45,765 nt of DNA, from contig LCCS01000012.1 of the NCBI GenBank assembly GCA_000998045.1, forward strand, positions 1 to 45,765, given 5' to 3'. The position numbers were made by a program, and so were the translations under genes. Shown one piece after another: positions 1 to 8,490 of the stretch. The DNA comes from Parcubacteria group bacterium GW2011_GWD2_42_14 (GTDB taxonomy: Bacteria; Patescibacteriota; Minisyncoccia; Phycocordibacterales; UBA12088). Numbering within the stretch: position 1 is the first letter of the stretch; each line of letters opens with the position of its first letter. A model generated the notes under the pieces. That model was not told where the DNA came from and searched no databases. It was given only the letters and a program-made list of their open reading frames with translations.

Positions 1-2
1 AG

Positions 3-98
3 GGGGTGGTTGCACATGCGGCGAAAGCAGTTGAGGTACTGGTTTTGGAAGGACAAGCACGTGCAATGCAGGACTTTAATGGGGTCATAAAAAAATAA
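3..98 (+). CDS. C-terminal end of an unidentified protein (partial)
   Basis: The only convincing reading frame at the window edge runs in from the left and stops at TAA 96-98, giving about 31 residues that end in QDFNGVIKK. The segment is alanine/valine rich and looks like a helical tail (AAKAVEVLVLEG). The next gene begins 6 nt downstream, so the two are probably co-transcribed. I cannot name the family from this fragment. Confidence 0.5.
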   Translation, partial: GVVAHAAKAVEVLVLEGQARAMQDFNGVIKK

Positions 99-104
99 TC
101 GAGT

Positions 105-500
105 ATGAATAAAACAACACTCATTGCTAGTACCTTGATAGTGGTTTTTGTCGTTATTGGAGGAATGTTTTTTTTACAGAAAACTGAACCCCGAACTGAA
201 TTTTCGCAAGAGGATTTAACTGAATTTGCTACCTGTCTCAAAGAGAGTGGTGCAAAATTCTATGGAGCTTTTTGGTGTAGTCACTGTCGAAACCAAAAAG
301 CGGCTTTTAAGGAAGCTGTAGATGCACTCCCTTACATAGAATGTTCTACAGAGGATAGTCGTGGACAAACAGATGTATGTAAAGAAGCCGGTATCACCAG
401 TTACCCAACCTGGGAATTTAGCAACGGAACGCGACTTTCTGGAGAAGTGCCATTTGCTGATCTTGCACAGAATAGTGGATGTTCTGCTCCAACACTCTAG
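105..500 (+). CDS. membrane-anchored thioredoxin-fold protein (WCSHC)
   Basis: A 131-residue protein with one N-terminal membrane anchor (about residues 7-25) and an extracytoplasmic thioredoxin-like domain. The active-site motif is FWCSHCRNQK near residue 57, a CxxC motif like that of the thioredoxin domain attached to or partnered with VKOR proteins. Further cysteines (IECST, VCKEAG, NSGCSAPTL) and the cis-proline-like SYPTW segment (about residues 99-103) fit the fold. It probably handles disulfides outside the membrane. No VKOR or DsbB partner is seen in this window. It lies between an unidentified gene and tgt. The domain is clear; the exact redox direction is not. Confidence 0.82.
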   Translation: MNKTTLIASTLIVVFVVIGGMFFLQKTEPRTEFSQEDLTEFATCLKESGAKFYGAFWCSHCRNQKAAFKEAVDALPYIECSTEDSRGQTDVCKEAGITSYPTWEFSNGTRLSGEVPFADLAQNSGCSAPTL

Positions 501-526
501 AAAAACCGTAGCTGGTAGTCTGCTAT

Positions 527-546
527 GTTTCTACAAATGTAGAAAC
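527..546 (+). other. small perfect hairpin before tgt
   Basis: GTTTCTAC, loop AAAT, GTAGAAAC: an 8-bp perfect stem with a 4-nt loop, 8 nt before the tgt start codon. There is no T-run, so it is a weak terminator candidate; a 5'-leader hairpin of tgt is equally possible. TGCTATGTT at 521-529 could be an extended -10 box. Confidence 0.4.
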
Positions 547-554
547 GGTGTCGT

Positions 555-1733
555 ATGAATGCAATCACTTTTGAAATACTAAAAAAAGATACGCAGAGTA
601 AGGCGAGAGCTGGGATACTGCATACGCCCCATGGTGACATAGAAACTCCGGCTTTTGTCGCTGTGGGTACTAAAGGGACTGTAAAAGGTGTTACAGTCCC
701 AACACTCCGAGATATCGGTCTCCAAACACTCATTGCGAATACGTATCACCTACATCTTCAGCCAGGGAGTTCTGTGGTAAAGGCAGCCGGAGGACTGCAT
801 ACATTTATGGGATGGGATGGTCCACTTCTTACTGACTCAGGTGGTTTTCAAGTCTTCTCCCTCGGGGTTGGATTTGGAAAAACAGTGTCTAAAGTTACAC
901 GCGAAGAACTAGATGCTGAATCAAAGATAGCAACTGTGTTTGATCAAGAGGTAGCTTCACAGCATGGAAAGTTGGCTCAAATAGATGATGAGGGTGTTAG
1001 CTTCACGAGTCACCTGGATGGTTCGTTACATCGGTTTACCCCAGAACGTTCAGTTGAGATACAGCATGAGCTTGGTGCAGATATGTTCTTCACCTTTGAT
1101 GAGTGTACTGCTGCAGAAGCAGATCATACCTATCAGCAAGAAGCGATGCATCGTACCCACAGATGGGCAGAACGGTCACTCCGTGCTCACCGACAAAACA
1201 TCGAAGCAGGTACGCGACAGGGAATATTTGGCATAGTACAAGGAGGACGGTTTGAAGATTTGCGAAGGGAAAGTGCTCGAACACTTGCAGATATGGAATT
1301 CGATGGGTTTGGCATAGGCGGGAGCTACCAGAAGCAAGATCTTGATACGGCAGTGGGGTGGGTTACTGATGAATTACCGGAAAATAAACCACGACATCTA
1401 TTAGGAATAGGAGAGCCTGAAGATTTGCTTAAAGGTGTGCAACAAGGGATTGATTTATTTGATTGTGTGCAACCCACACGACTCGCACGTACTGGTACTG
1501 TCTATGGACCGCAAGGAAAAAAAATGACACTCACCAGAGGGGAATACACCCTTGATTTTTCTCCTATAGATGCATCGTGTGAGTGTCCCGTATGTCGCAC
1601 CTATTCACGAGCGTACCTTTCACACCTCTTCCGTGCACATGAAATGCTTGGTGCTACACTAGGGAGCGTACATAACCTTTATTACTTGATTCAACTTGTG
1701 AAAGGGGAACGAGCACGCCTGCTCAACTCGTAG
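555..1733 (+). CDS. tgt: tRNA-guanine transglycosylase
   Basis: A 392-residue protein of normal family length. Bacterial TGT swaps guanine-34 of GUN-anticodon tRNAs for preQ1 on the way to queuosine. Diagnostic features are the DSGGFQVFSL segment with the catalytic aspartate region (about residues 93-102), GIVQGG (about 226-231), GIGGSYQK, the second aspartate region FDCVQPTRLARTGT (about 303-316), and the zinc site CECPVCRTYSRAYLSHLFRAHE spaced C-x-C-x2-C-x25-H. No queuosine biosynthesis gene is near, so precursor may be salvaged or made elsewhere. The ATG at 555 has no Shine-Dalgarno. Identity is very secure. Confidence 0.97.
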   Translation: MNAITFEILKKDTQSKARAGILHTPHGDIETPAFVAVGTKGTVKGVTVPTLRDIGLQTLIANTYHLHLQPGSSVVKAAGGLHTFMGWDGPLLTDSGGFQVFSLGVGFGKTVSKVTREELDAESKIATVFDQEVASQHGKLAQIDDEGVSFTSHLDGSLHRFTPERSVEIQHELGADMFFTFDECTAAEADHTYQQEAMHRTHRWAERSLRAHRQNIEAGTRQGIFGIVQGGRFEDLRRESARTLADMEFDGFGIGGSYQKQDLDTAVGWVTDELPENKPRHLLGIGEPEDLLKGVQQGIDLFDCVQPTRLARTGTVYGPQGKKMTLTRGEYTLDFSPIDASCECPVCRTYSRAYLSHLFRAHEMLGATLGSVHNLYYLIQLVKGERARLLNS

Positions 1734-1757
1734 ACAGTGACAGGAAAAACGACATAG

Positions 1758-1785
1758 GTATCGACGTCGTTAACGACGTCGATAC
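1758..1785. repeat. 28-bp perfect palindrome between tgt and uvrB
   Basis: The half site GTATCGACGTCGTT is followed directly by its exact reverse complement, centred on GTTAAC. No T-run follows, so it is a poor intrinsic terminator. Its position 25 nt after the tgt stop and about 35 nt before the likely uvrB promoter (TATACA at 1821-1826) fits either a transcript end signal for tgt or a dimeric repressor operator for uvrB. It is unlike the LexA box at 19315-19332. Confidence 0.6.
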
Positions 1786-1837
1786 ATTCTTCTATGAACT
1801 TGTCTTGGTAGTAAAATCAGTATACAGTAATCATGCT

Positions 1838-3886
1838 ATGTCAATAAGTACGAACAATCAGAAATTGAAACTTAACTCGATGTATTCACCTGCAGGAGAT
1901 CAACCTGACGCCATAGCTGCACTTACCAATGGAATCAAGAAAGGTATGCAACACCAAGTTCTTTTTGGTGCCACAGGAACAGGAAAAACTTTTACGATGG
2001 CAAACGTCATAGAAAAAATTCAGAAACCAACGCTTGTGATAGCGCACAACAAAACACTTGCTGCACAGCTTGCGCAAGAGTATCGAGAATTTTTTCCCGA
2101 TAATGCGGTTCATTTTTTCGTTTCGTATTATGACTACTACCAGCCTGAAGCTTACATGCCGGTAAGTGATACCTATATAGAGAAGGAGGCTATGATTAAT
2201 GAGGAAATCGAACGTTTGCGACATGCCTCCACGCAAGCTCTGCTATCGCGTCGTGACGTAATTGTCGTCGCTTCCGTTTCATGTATCTATGGACTTGGAA
2301 GTCCTGAAGAGTATCAGAAAGTTAATCTTAAGCTTGAAGTAGATGCTACCTTGACTCGTGCAGTATTGATACGAGAGTTGGTACATATTCATTTTAGTCG
2401 AACGAACGCAGACCTATTCCCCGGCTTGTTCAGAGCACGAGGAAACATGGTAGAAATCATGCCAACGAGTGAACGAGTAATTTATAGAATACTTTTTAAC
2501 GATAACGCAATTGAGAGTATTACCGAGCTTGACCCGGTATCAAGAATGGTGCGGAGGACACATCCTGCTTTTTTCCTCTTTCCTGCGAAACATTTTATTA
2601 CGCCAGAGCATGAACGAAAACGAGCTATTGCTGATATTCAGGATGAGTTGCGAGATCGGTTGCAAACACTTGAAAAACAAGGAAACGTCTTAGAATATGA
2701 ACGTTTAAAGCGGAGAACAAATCATGATCTCGCACTCGTCAAAGAAATTGGATACTGCAACGGTATCGAAAACTATTCTCGCCATTTTGATGGACGTAAG
2801 GCGGGTGATCCAGCACATACGTTGTTGTCGTACTTCCCACACCTTCCTGATGGATCACCTGATTTTCTCACTATTATAGATGAGTCGCATGTCACTGTAC
2901 CGCAACTAGGTGGTATGTATGCAGGAGATCGTTCTCGGAAAGAAACGCTTATAGAACATGGTTTTCGCTTACCATCAGCCCTTGATAATAGGCCATTACG
3001 ATTTGATGAGTTTACGGAACGTGTCGGACAGGTACTCTATACTTCAGCGACTCCAGGTACGTACGAGCTTGAAGCAAGCAAAGAACAGGGACAGATTGTT
3101 GAGCAAATTATTCGACCAACAGGATTACTTGATCCTGAGCTTATTGAACGACCTATTGTCTCGAGTGGTTCCTACAAAGGACAGGTACATGATTTCTTGA
3201 ACGAGGTTGAGCGTGTGGCAAAGAGTGGGGAGCGAGCTCTCGTGACTACACTTACAAAAAAAATGGCAGAAGACTTGACTGAATATATTAAGGAAAAGAA
3301 GATTAAGGCGACGTATATACACAGTGATGTGAAAACCATGGAACGAATAGAAATACTCTCCCAGTTTCGCCGTGGTGATTTCGATGTGTTGGTAGGGGTC
3401 AACTTATTGAGGGAAGGTCTTGATTTACCAGAAGTATCTTTGGTAGGTATTCTTGATGCAGACAAGGAAGGTTTCTTGCGTTCTGAAACATCACTTATAC
3501 AGACTATCGGGCGAGCTGCACGAAATGTGAATGGACGTGTTATTTTGTACGCTGACAAAACAACACGGTCTATGAAAGCCGCGATTGACGAGACCAACAG
3601 AAGGAGGGAAATTCAAAAAGCATATAACAAAAAACACAACATCACTCCACAAACCATTGTCAAAGCTATTAAGGACATTACCGAGCAAATTCAATCGGAA
3701 CATAAAAAAACAGTTGGTGCGCTTTTAGAAATTGACAGTGATTTATTTAAGAAAAATCCTAAAGCTCTCATAAAAGAAAAGACACGTCAAATGAATGAGG
3801 CTGTTAAGATTTTAGATTTTGAAACAGCTGCCATACTTCGAGACGAGTTATATGAATTAAAGAAGTTACACAATCCCAAAAAGTAA
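1838..3886 (+). CDS. uvrB: excinuclease ABC subunit B
   Basis: A 682-residue UvrB, the damage-verification helicase of nucleotide excision repair. Seen: Walker A GATGTGKTFTMANV, the beta-hairpin region YYDYYQPEAY that clamps DNA, the DEAD-like box IIDESHVTVPQ, TSATPGTYE, helicase motif VI QTIGRAARNVNGR, and a C-terminal UVR motif (ALIKEKTRQMNEAVKILDFETAA) that contacts UvrC. I chose ATG 1838 (MSISTNNQKL) because TATACA at 1821-1826 places the transcription start near 1833, which excludes a TTG at 1805. It is followed by a strong terminator and heads the uvrB-uvrA-uvrC cluster. No LexA-type GAAC-N4-GTTC box is seen upstream. Confidence 0.97.
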   Translation: MSISTNNQKLKLNSMYSPAGDQPDAIAALTNGIKKGMQHQVLFGATGTGKTFTMANVIEKIQKPTLVIAHNKTLAAQLAQEYREFFPDNAVHFFVSYYDYYQPEAYMPVSDTYIEKEAMINEEIERLRHASTQALLSRRDVIVVASVSCIYGLGSPEEYQKVNLKLEVDATLTRAVLIRELVHIHFSRTNADLFPGLFRARGNMVEIMPTSERVIYRILFNDNAIESITELDPVSRMVRRTHPAFFLFPAKHFITPEHERKRAIADIQDELRDRLQTLEKQGNVLEYERLKRRTNHDLALVKEIGYCNGIENYSRHFDGRKAGDPAHTLLSYFPHLPDGSPDFLTIIDESHVTVPQLGGMYAGDRSRKETLIEHGFRLPSALDNRPLRFDEFTERVGQVLYTSATPGTYELEASKEQGQIVEQIIRPTGLLDPELIERPIVSSGSYKGQVHDFLNEVERVAKSGERALVTTLTKKMAEDLTEYIKEKKIKATYIHSDVKTMERIEILSQFRRGDFDVLVGVNLLREGLDLPEVSLVGILDADKEGFLRSETSLIQTIGRAARNVNGRVILYADKTTRSMKAAIDETNRRREIQKAYNKKHNITPQTIVKAIKDITEQIQSEHKKTVGALLEIDSDLFKKNPKALIKEKTRQMNEAVKILDFETAAILRDELYELKKLHNPKK

Positions 3887-3896
3887 TCTCAGGAAT

Positions 3897-3928
3897 AAAA
3901 ACAGGCTACGGAGACGTAGCTTGTTTTT
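3897..3928 (+). terminator. rho-independent terminator after uvrB
   Basis: ACAGGCTACG, loop GAGA, CGTAGCTTGT: a 10-bp stem with one G:U pair, followed by TTTT and preceded by AAAA. It ends just before the opposing small gene on the minus strand and could serve both directions. Confidence 0.85.
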
Positions 3929-3949
3929 ACAATACGTAATGTGAGTAAC

Positions 3950-4150
3950 TTAATCTTTAAGATGTACGAGCGCAAAGTACGCCATCAAGAAAAGTACTCC
4001 AGTGAGTGCCCAAATCGCGTTTTGCTCCAACTCAGCACCTCCTATAATTACTACTGAGTCTCGAGCTGCATCTATCCCGAAGAGGAGTCCGAGTATACCA
4101 AACACAGTTGCTGCGGCTATAGAAAAAAAAGGCTGTCGAATATGAATCAT
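3950..4150 (-). CDS. small two-helix membrane protein, unknown function
   Basis: Encodes 66 residues with two hydrophobic segments (about residues 9-26 and 46-63) joined by a short polar loop containing GGAELEQN. No family recognised. It is supported as a real gene by its own promoter: minus-strand TATAAT at 4161-4156 puts the transcription start at about 4149, one base from the ATG at 4150, the same leaderless arrangement seen for many genes here. It is convergent with uvrB and divergent from uvrA. Confidence 0.6.
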   Translation of the reverse strand: MIHIRQPFFSIAAATVFGILGLLFGIDAARDSVVIIGGAELEQNAIWALTGVLFLMAYFALVHLKD

Positions 4151-4155
4151 ATCAA

Positions 4156-4161
4156 ATTATA
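4156..4161 (-). promoter_or_regulatory. -10 box for leaderless small membrane gene
   Basis: Minus-strand TATAAT ends 6 nt before the start codon (4150), predicting an mRNA with essentially no 5' leader. Confidence 0.55.
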
Positions 4162-4298
4162 CTATTTAATAAAACGAATAACGTTACAACATTATTGCTT
4201 GTCTTATATTGTACTGTTAATTACAAAACATACTTGACTTGTATGTGGATAATTGCATGGTAAGATGATTCCACCTAATCTGTGCCACCTTGCACAGG

Positions 4299-4304
4299 TA
4301 TGAC
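4299..4304 (+). promoter_or_regulatory. putative -10 box of the original leaderless uvrA promoter
   Basis: TATGAC ends at 4304, so the expected start of transcription is 4311, exactly the A of an ATGGAT copy that duplicates the first six bases of uvrA. This suggests uvrA was once leaderless from this site before an element separated promoter and gene. The box is a moderate match to consensus only. A small hairpin (CTGTGC/GCACAG, 4280-4297) precedes it. Confidence 0.4.
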
Positions 4305-4310
4305 TTATAT

Positions 4311-4492
4311 ATGGATCCCGTTAGAGACGGTAAATGATGGAAGGGAGACGTGTATCAAGCCATTTAACATGAAAATTGGAACAGACGGTAAAAGTTGTAG
4401 GCATTTGCAAGTAACAATGAAGAAGTTGGATTATAAAAGAATTACTAGCTTAACCGACGGACACTTTGTGTCCTGTCTCTAACGGGATGGAT
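4311..4492 (+). mobile_element. CCCGTTAGA element, copy 1 (170 bp, at uvrA start)
   Basis: Terminal inverted repeats CCCGTTAGA (4317-4325) and TCTAACGGG (4478-4486) bound a 170-bp insert. Identical 6-bp direct repeats ATGGAT flank it (4311-4316 and 4487-4492); the right copy is the uvrA start. Inner bases next to the ends also pair (GACGG with CCTGTC, allowing G:U), extending the stem. Inside are a local CCGT-TAGAG-ACGG hairpin and a GGACAC-TTT-GTGTCC hairpin (4460-4473). The left ATG opens an 8-codon frame (MDPVRDGK, stop at 4337). It contains no gene. It could be a MITE-like insertion, a structured 5' leader, or both. Confidence 0.7.
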
Positions 4493-7072
4493 GACATCAT
4501 ACATGTAAAGGGTGCACGCACCCATAATTTGCAGAATATCTCGGTGACCATGCCCAGAAACAAACTGGTGGTATTTACTGGTCTTTCTGGTTCTGGAAAA
4601 TCATCACTGGCTTTTGATACCATTTTTGCAGAAGGACAGAGAAGGTATGTTGAATCACTCTCGGCATACGCTCGACAGTTTCTCAACCAAATGAGAAAGC
4701 CTGACGTCGATGAAATACTTGGTCTTTCTCCTGCTATTTCGATAGACCAGAAGTCTCGATCAAACAACCCCCGTTCCACGGTAGCGACTATTACCGAGGT
4801 GTATGACTACATGCGTATACTGTATGCACGTGTCGGTACCGCATACTGTCCAAAATGTGATACACCGATACACAAGCTCTCAAACGAGGAAATGCAAAAA
4901 ACTGTACGCGAAAGTGTTCTGGCATCAGGCGAAAAAAACAATAAAGAAGTAATGGGTATTTCCTATGATGATAGAAAGTTGCGTCTCTGGGCACCTGTTG
5001 TTGTAGGGAGAAAAGGTGAGTACTACCAACTTTTATATGATCTCCTTGGAAAAGGGTATGAAAAAGTTAAAATTGATACTGTCGAATACTCACTACGCGA
5101 AAAAATACTACTGAGCAAGCAAAAACGTCATGACATAAGCGTGTTGGTAGATGAGCTCTATGTGTCGGAGTTAACGACTTCCAAGAAAGATGCACAGGAG
5201 CGTTTGGCAGAGGCTATTGAGTTGGCACTTCGAGAATCAGAAGGGCTCATAGAGATAGAGGCACCAGATGGCACACTACAGACACTTTCTTCAAAATTTA
5301 TTTGTCCCAAGGATGGAACATCGTTCCCAGAAGTGGAACCACGACTTTTTTCATTTAACTCCCCGTATGGAGCATGTCCGGAGTGCAATGGTTTGGGTAC
5401 GATTGGTTTTTTCCATGATGACATTTGTCCGGTGTGCGAAGGGAAGCGACTTCGTCCTGAAGCACTTCATGTTTTTCTGGGTAAAGACAAAAAAACAAGG
5501 AAAACGATTGTTGACGTTACTTCTCTATCTATACGAGACGCGCAAACGTTTATGAACACGCTTGTTCTCACGCCAAAAGAAAAAGAAATCGCATCTGTGG
5601 TGCTCAAGGAGATACATGCACGGTTGCAGTTTATGCTCAATGTGGGCATCGACTACCTCACCCTTGATAGGCGTGCAAATACGCTCTCGGGAGGTGAGGC
5701 GCAAAGAATCCGTCTTGCAAGCCAGCTTGGGTCTGGTTTGGTGGGGGCGCTCTACGTACTTGATGAACCGACCATTGGACTACATCAACGAGACAACGAC
5801 AAGCTCATAAAAACACTGACCGCACTACGAGATTTAGGTAATACTATTATTGTAGTTGAGCACGACGAGGATACTATTTTCTCCGCTGACTATATCGTGG
5901 ACATAGGACCAGGAGCAGGCATCCATGGTGGTAAGGTGGTGGTGTCTGGGTGGTTGGAAGATTTGCTCACTGCAAAAAAGAACGAGAGTGGCTCACGGAC
6001 ACTTGCTTACCTGCGTGGAGAAGAAGAAATAGAAGTTCCGGAAAAGCGACGGGAGGAAGAAGCTGGCTGGCTTCGGATACGAAATGGAAACGCCTTCAAT
6101 ATCAAAGAGATGAACGTTGATATTCCTTTGAGGAAGCTCGTTGCTATTACCGGTGTATCTGGTTCTGGAAAGTCTACTTTGATGTATGAACTTTTGTTTA
6201 AAAATTTACGAGCTCGGCTTGAACGACAGTTTCGTACTGCGAAGTTATATAACATCTCAAGTTTGACAGGGACTGAGTATCTTTCTCGTGTTGTACTTAT
6301 GGATCAGAGTCCTATTGGCCGCACACCACGGAGCAACCCTGCCACGTACACAGGGGTATGGACGTACGTTCGAGATTTATTTACCTCTACAGAAGAGGCA
6401 CGAGCACGCGGGTGGAAGCCAGGACGTTTTTCTTTTAATGTGTCTACAAATAAGGGTGGCGGACGTTGTGAGGCTTGTCAGGGAAACGGAACCATAGCGG
6501 TGGAAATGCACTTTTTGCCAACAGTGTATGTCACCTGTGATGTGTGTAATGGACGACGTTTTATGAAAGAGACGCTTGATGTCCGGTATAAAAAGAAAAA
6601 TATCTATGATATTTTGCACATGAGTGTGGAGGAGGGACTGGAATTTTTTAAAGATATTCCACAGATAAGCGATAGATTGCAGACATTGAGTGACGTTGGG
6701 CTTGAGTACCTAGAGCTAGGACAAGCGGCGAATACCCTCTCGGGTGGCGAGGCACAACGTGTAAAGATTGCAAGTGAACTCTATCGACCACATACAGAAA
6801 AAACAATATACCTTCTCGATGAACCTACTATTGGTTTGCACTACGATGACGTCAAAAAACTTCTCGATGTTTTAAATGCACTTATACGCCGAGGTAATAC
6901 CGTGGTACTGATTGAACATAATCTTGACGTGATTAAGTCAGCGGACTGGATTATAGACATAGGACCAGAGGGCGGTGTAGGAGGTGGTACTATTGTAGCT
7001 AAAGGTACACCCGAAACGGTGGCACGAAGCAAAGAGTCGCATACTAGTAAATATCTCAAGAAAGTGTTGTAA
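4487..7072 (+). CDS. uvrA: excinuclease ABC subunit A (shortened form)
   Basis: UvrA, the damage-scanning ATPase. Starting at ATG 4487 the protein begins [17 protein letters not shown], the family N-terminus. Seen: Walker [15 protein letters not shown], signature [18 protein letters not shown] with DEPTIGLH, second Walker [11 protein letters not shown], zinc module [27 protein letters not shown], second signature [15 protein letters not shown]. It has 861 residues against about 940 typically. The missing part lies between CPECNGLG (about residue 295) and CPVCEGKRL (about 313), where most UvrAs carry an insert near 80-90 residues longer. The first CxxC of zinc site 1 is CPKD. The start codon abuts the right end of the CCCGTTAGA element. 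Confidence 0.96.
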   Translation: MDDIIHVKGARTHNLQNISVTMPRNKLVVFTGLSGSGKSSLAFDTIFAEGQRRYVESLSAYARQFLNQMRKPDVDEILGLSPAISIDQKSRSNNPRSTVATITEVYDYMRILYARVGTAYCPKCDTPIHKLSNEEMQKTVRESVLASGEKNNKEVMGISYDDRKLRLWAPVVVGRKGEYYQLLYDLLGKGYEKVKIDTVEYSLREKILLSKQKRHDISVLVDELYVSELTTSKKDAQERLAEAIELALRESEGLIEIEAPDGTLQTLSSKFICPKDGTSFPEVEPRLFSFNSPYGACPECNGLGTIGFFHDDICPVCEGKRLRPEALHVFLGKDKKTRKTIVDVTSLSIRDAQTFMNTLVLTPKEKEIASVVLKEIHARLQFMLNVGIDYLTLDRRANTLSGGEAQRIRLASQLGSGLVGALYVLDEPTIGLHQRDNDKLIKTLTALRDLGNTIIVVEHDEDTIFSADYIVDIGPGAGIHGGKVVVSGWLEDLLTAKKNESGSRTLAYLRGEEEIEVPEKRREEEAGWLRIRNGNAFNIKEMNVDIPLRKLVAITGVSGSGKSTLMYELLFKNLRARLERQFRTAKLYNISSLTGTEYLSRVVLMDQSPIGRTPRSNPATYTGVWTYVRDLFTSTEEARARGWKPGRFSFNVSTNKGGGRCEACQGNGTIAVEMHFLPTVYVTCDVCNGRRFMKETLDVRYKKKNIYDILHMSVEEGLEFFKDIPQISDRLQTLSDVGLEYLELGQAANTLSGGEAQRVKIASELYRPHTEKTIYLLDEPTIGLHYDDVKKLLDVLNALIRRGNTVVLIEHNLDVIKSADWIIDIGPEGGVGGGTIVAKGTPETVARSKESHTSKYLKKVL

Positions 7073-7074
7073 AA

Positions 7075-7198
7075 TAGGACTTACGCAAACGGATGCAGTT
7101 CGAGGCGCCCTAGCAAAATGGAACAAGTTGTATGAACAATACTACGAGAGACATTTTGTGACGGACAACGATGAAATGCGCCGTTTACGTAGGTTCTA
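7075..7198. mobile_element. 124-bp palindromic MITE-like repeat, copy a
   Basis: Begins TA-GGACTTACGCAAACGG and ends CCGTTTACGTAGGTTC-TA, so the ends are inverted repeats flanked by TA. It fills almost the entire gap between the uvrA stop (7072) and the uvrC start (7204). Its orientation is reversed relative to most copies. The interior is the subtype with GTATGAACAATACTACGAGAG. Confidence 0.8.
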
Positions 7199-7203
7199 CT
7201 ATT

Positions 7204-8469
7204 ATGTTGTTAAATCATCCAAGTATACAAAAACTTCCTGATGCACCTGGAGTCTACTTTTTCCTAGGTCCAAAACAAGAAGTGCTTTATGTGGGAAAAG
7301 CGACGTCACTCAAAGATAGAGTGCGTAGTTATTTTGCTTCGACCCTTTCTTCTGCACGAGGTGAACAGGTGGTTGCTATGGTAGAGCGCGCGGTACGTGT
7401 GGATTTCCACAAGACAGATTCGGTACTTGAGGCGCTTATTCTGGAAGCAAAATATATTAAAGAACTTAAACCACCGTTTAATGTTCGTGACAAAGATGAT
7501 AAAAGTTTTAACTTTCTTATTATCACAATGCACGAAGCATTTCCACGTCTGTTGACTGTACGAGGTAAGGAGCTACCGATGCGGTACAACGAGCTCATGG
7601 CGCGGAAGAATGGGACTTTTAAAAAAGCTGAACCTTTGGTGTATGGTCCTTTCCCACATGCGATGCAGTTTAAACAAGCTCTTAAAATATTACGGAAAAT
7701 TTTTCCTTACTATGACACCACTAAACCTGTTGATGAACTTCTTGCAAAGGGAGATAGCAAGCTTCGTTTTAATCAGTCTATAGGTGTGTATCCTGATGCT
7801 TCGCTTACTCCGGACATGTACAGAAGGAACATACGACATCTTAAAACTATTTTCGATGGAAAGTTACGATCAGTGGTCGACACTCTTAAAAAAGATATGC
7901 GGCGGTTTGCACAACTGAAACAGTTTGAAAATGCGCATATTGCAAAGATGCAACTCTTTGCGCTCCAGCATATAGAAGACGTGTCGCTTATCCAGAAGGA
8001 GCGTGTAGGAGGTGTTGCAAATACTTTTCGCATAGAAGGGTATGATATTGCGCATCTAGGTGGAAAAAACACAGTTGGTGTTATGGTGGCTGTAGAAGGT
8101 GGACAGGCACAAAAGAAAGAGTATCGGACGTTTACTATTCGTACAGCTTCAGAAGGAAGCGACACGGGTGCGCTTAAGGAACTTTTAGAGAGAAGACTTG
8201 CACATCCTGAGTGGCAGTATCCAAGAATCATAGTAATCGATGGTGGTATTGCACAGCTTAATACTGCAAAAAAGGTACTTGCCGAAGCAGGTGTTACCAT
8301 ACCACTTATAGCAGTAACCAAGGATGCGCGTCACAATCCCCACATACTTCGCGGACCAATAAAACTGAGAACATTGCATCAAAGTGACATACTGCTCGCC
8401 AACGCAGAGGCGCATAGGTTTTCTCTCGCAGTCCACACAAAAAAACGTGCAAAACATCTTCTTGGTTAA
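7204..8469 (+). CDS. uvrC: excinuclease ABC subunit C, lacking the HhH domain
   Basis: A 421-residue UvrC, the dual-incision nuclease. Seen in order: GIY-YIG domain (APGVYFFLGP...VLYVGKATSLKDRVRSYF, about residues 15-50), linker with YGPFPHAMQFKQALKILRKIFPY, UVR-like helix pair (LKQFENAHIAKMQLFALQ), and the RNase H-like 5'-incision domain (YDIAHLGGKNTVG, IDGGIAQLNTAKKVL, ANAEAHRFSLAVH). It stops at KKRAKHLLG, where normal UvrC (about 600 residues) continues into a tandem helix-hairpin-helix domain, absent here. No frameshifted remainder is visible, as ddl begins 21 nt later. ATG 7204 is chosen because the upstream codons lie in the repeat. Confidence 0.93.
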   Translation: MLLNHPSIQKLPDAPGVYFFLGPKQEVLYVGKATSLKDRVRSYFASTLSSARGEQVVAMVERAVRVDFHKTDSVLEALILEAKYIKELKPPFNVRDKDDKSFNFLIITMHEAFPRLLTVRGKELPMRYNELMARKNGTFKKAEPLVYGPFPHAMQFKQALKILRKIFPYYDTTKPVDELLAKGDSKLRFNQSIGVYPDASLTPDMYRRNIRHLKTIFDGKLRSVVDTLKKDMRRFAQLKQFENAHIAKMQLFALQHIEDVSLIQKERVGGVANTFRIEGYDIAHLGGKNTVGVMVAVEGGQAQKKEYRTFTIRTASEGSDTGALKELLERRLAHPEWQYPRIIVIDGGIAQLNTAKKVLAEAGVTIPLIAVTKDARHNPHILRGPIKLRTLHQSDILLANAEAHRFSLAVHTKKRAKHLLG

Positions 8470-8474
8470 GCTTC

Positions 8475-8483
8475 TGCTATACT
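8475..8483 (+). promoter_or_regulatory. extended -10 promoter of leaderless ddl
   Basis: TG-C-TATACT, with the hexamer ending at 8483, predicts transcription from 8490, one base before the ddl ATG (8491). No Shine-Dalgarno is present. Confidence 0.6.
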
Positions 8484-8490
8484 ACTCTAC

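Noticed and set aside
4282-4482. Plus-strand 66-residue frame upstream of uvrA
   Set aside because: It crosses the promoter and the CCCGTTAGA element, has no family pattern and no separate start signal; the element explains the region better.
4317-4486. A self-splicing intron at the start of uvrA
   Set aside because: The direct repeats would allow seamless removal, but at 99-170 nt no group I or II core is visible, and the downstream copy already restores a full gene; insertion with target duplication is simpler.
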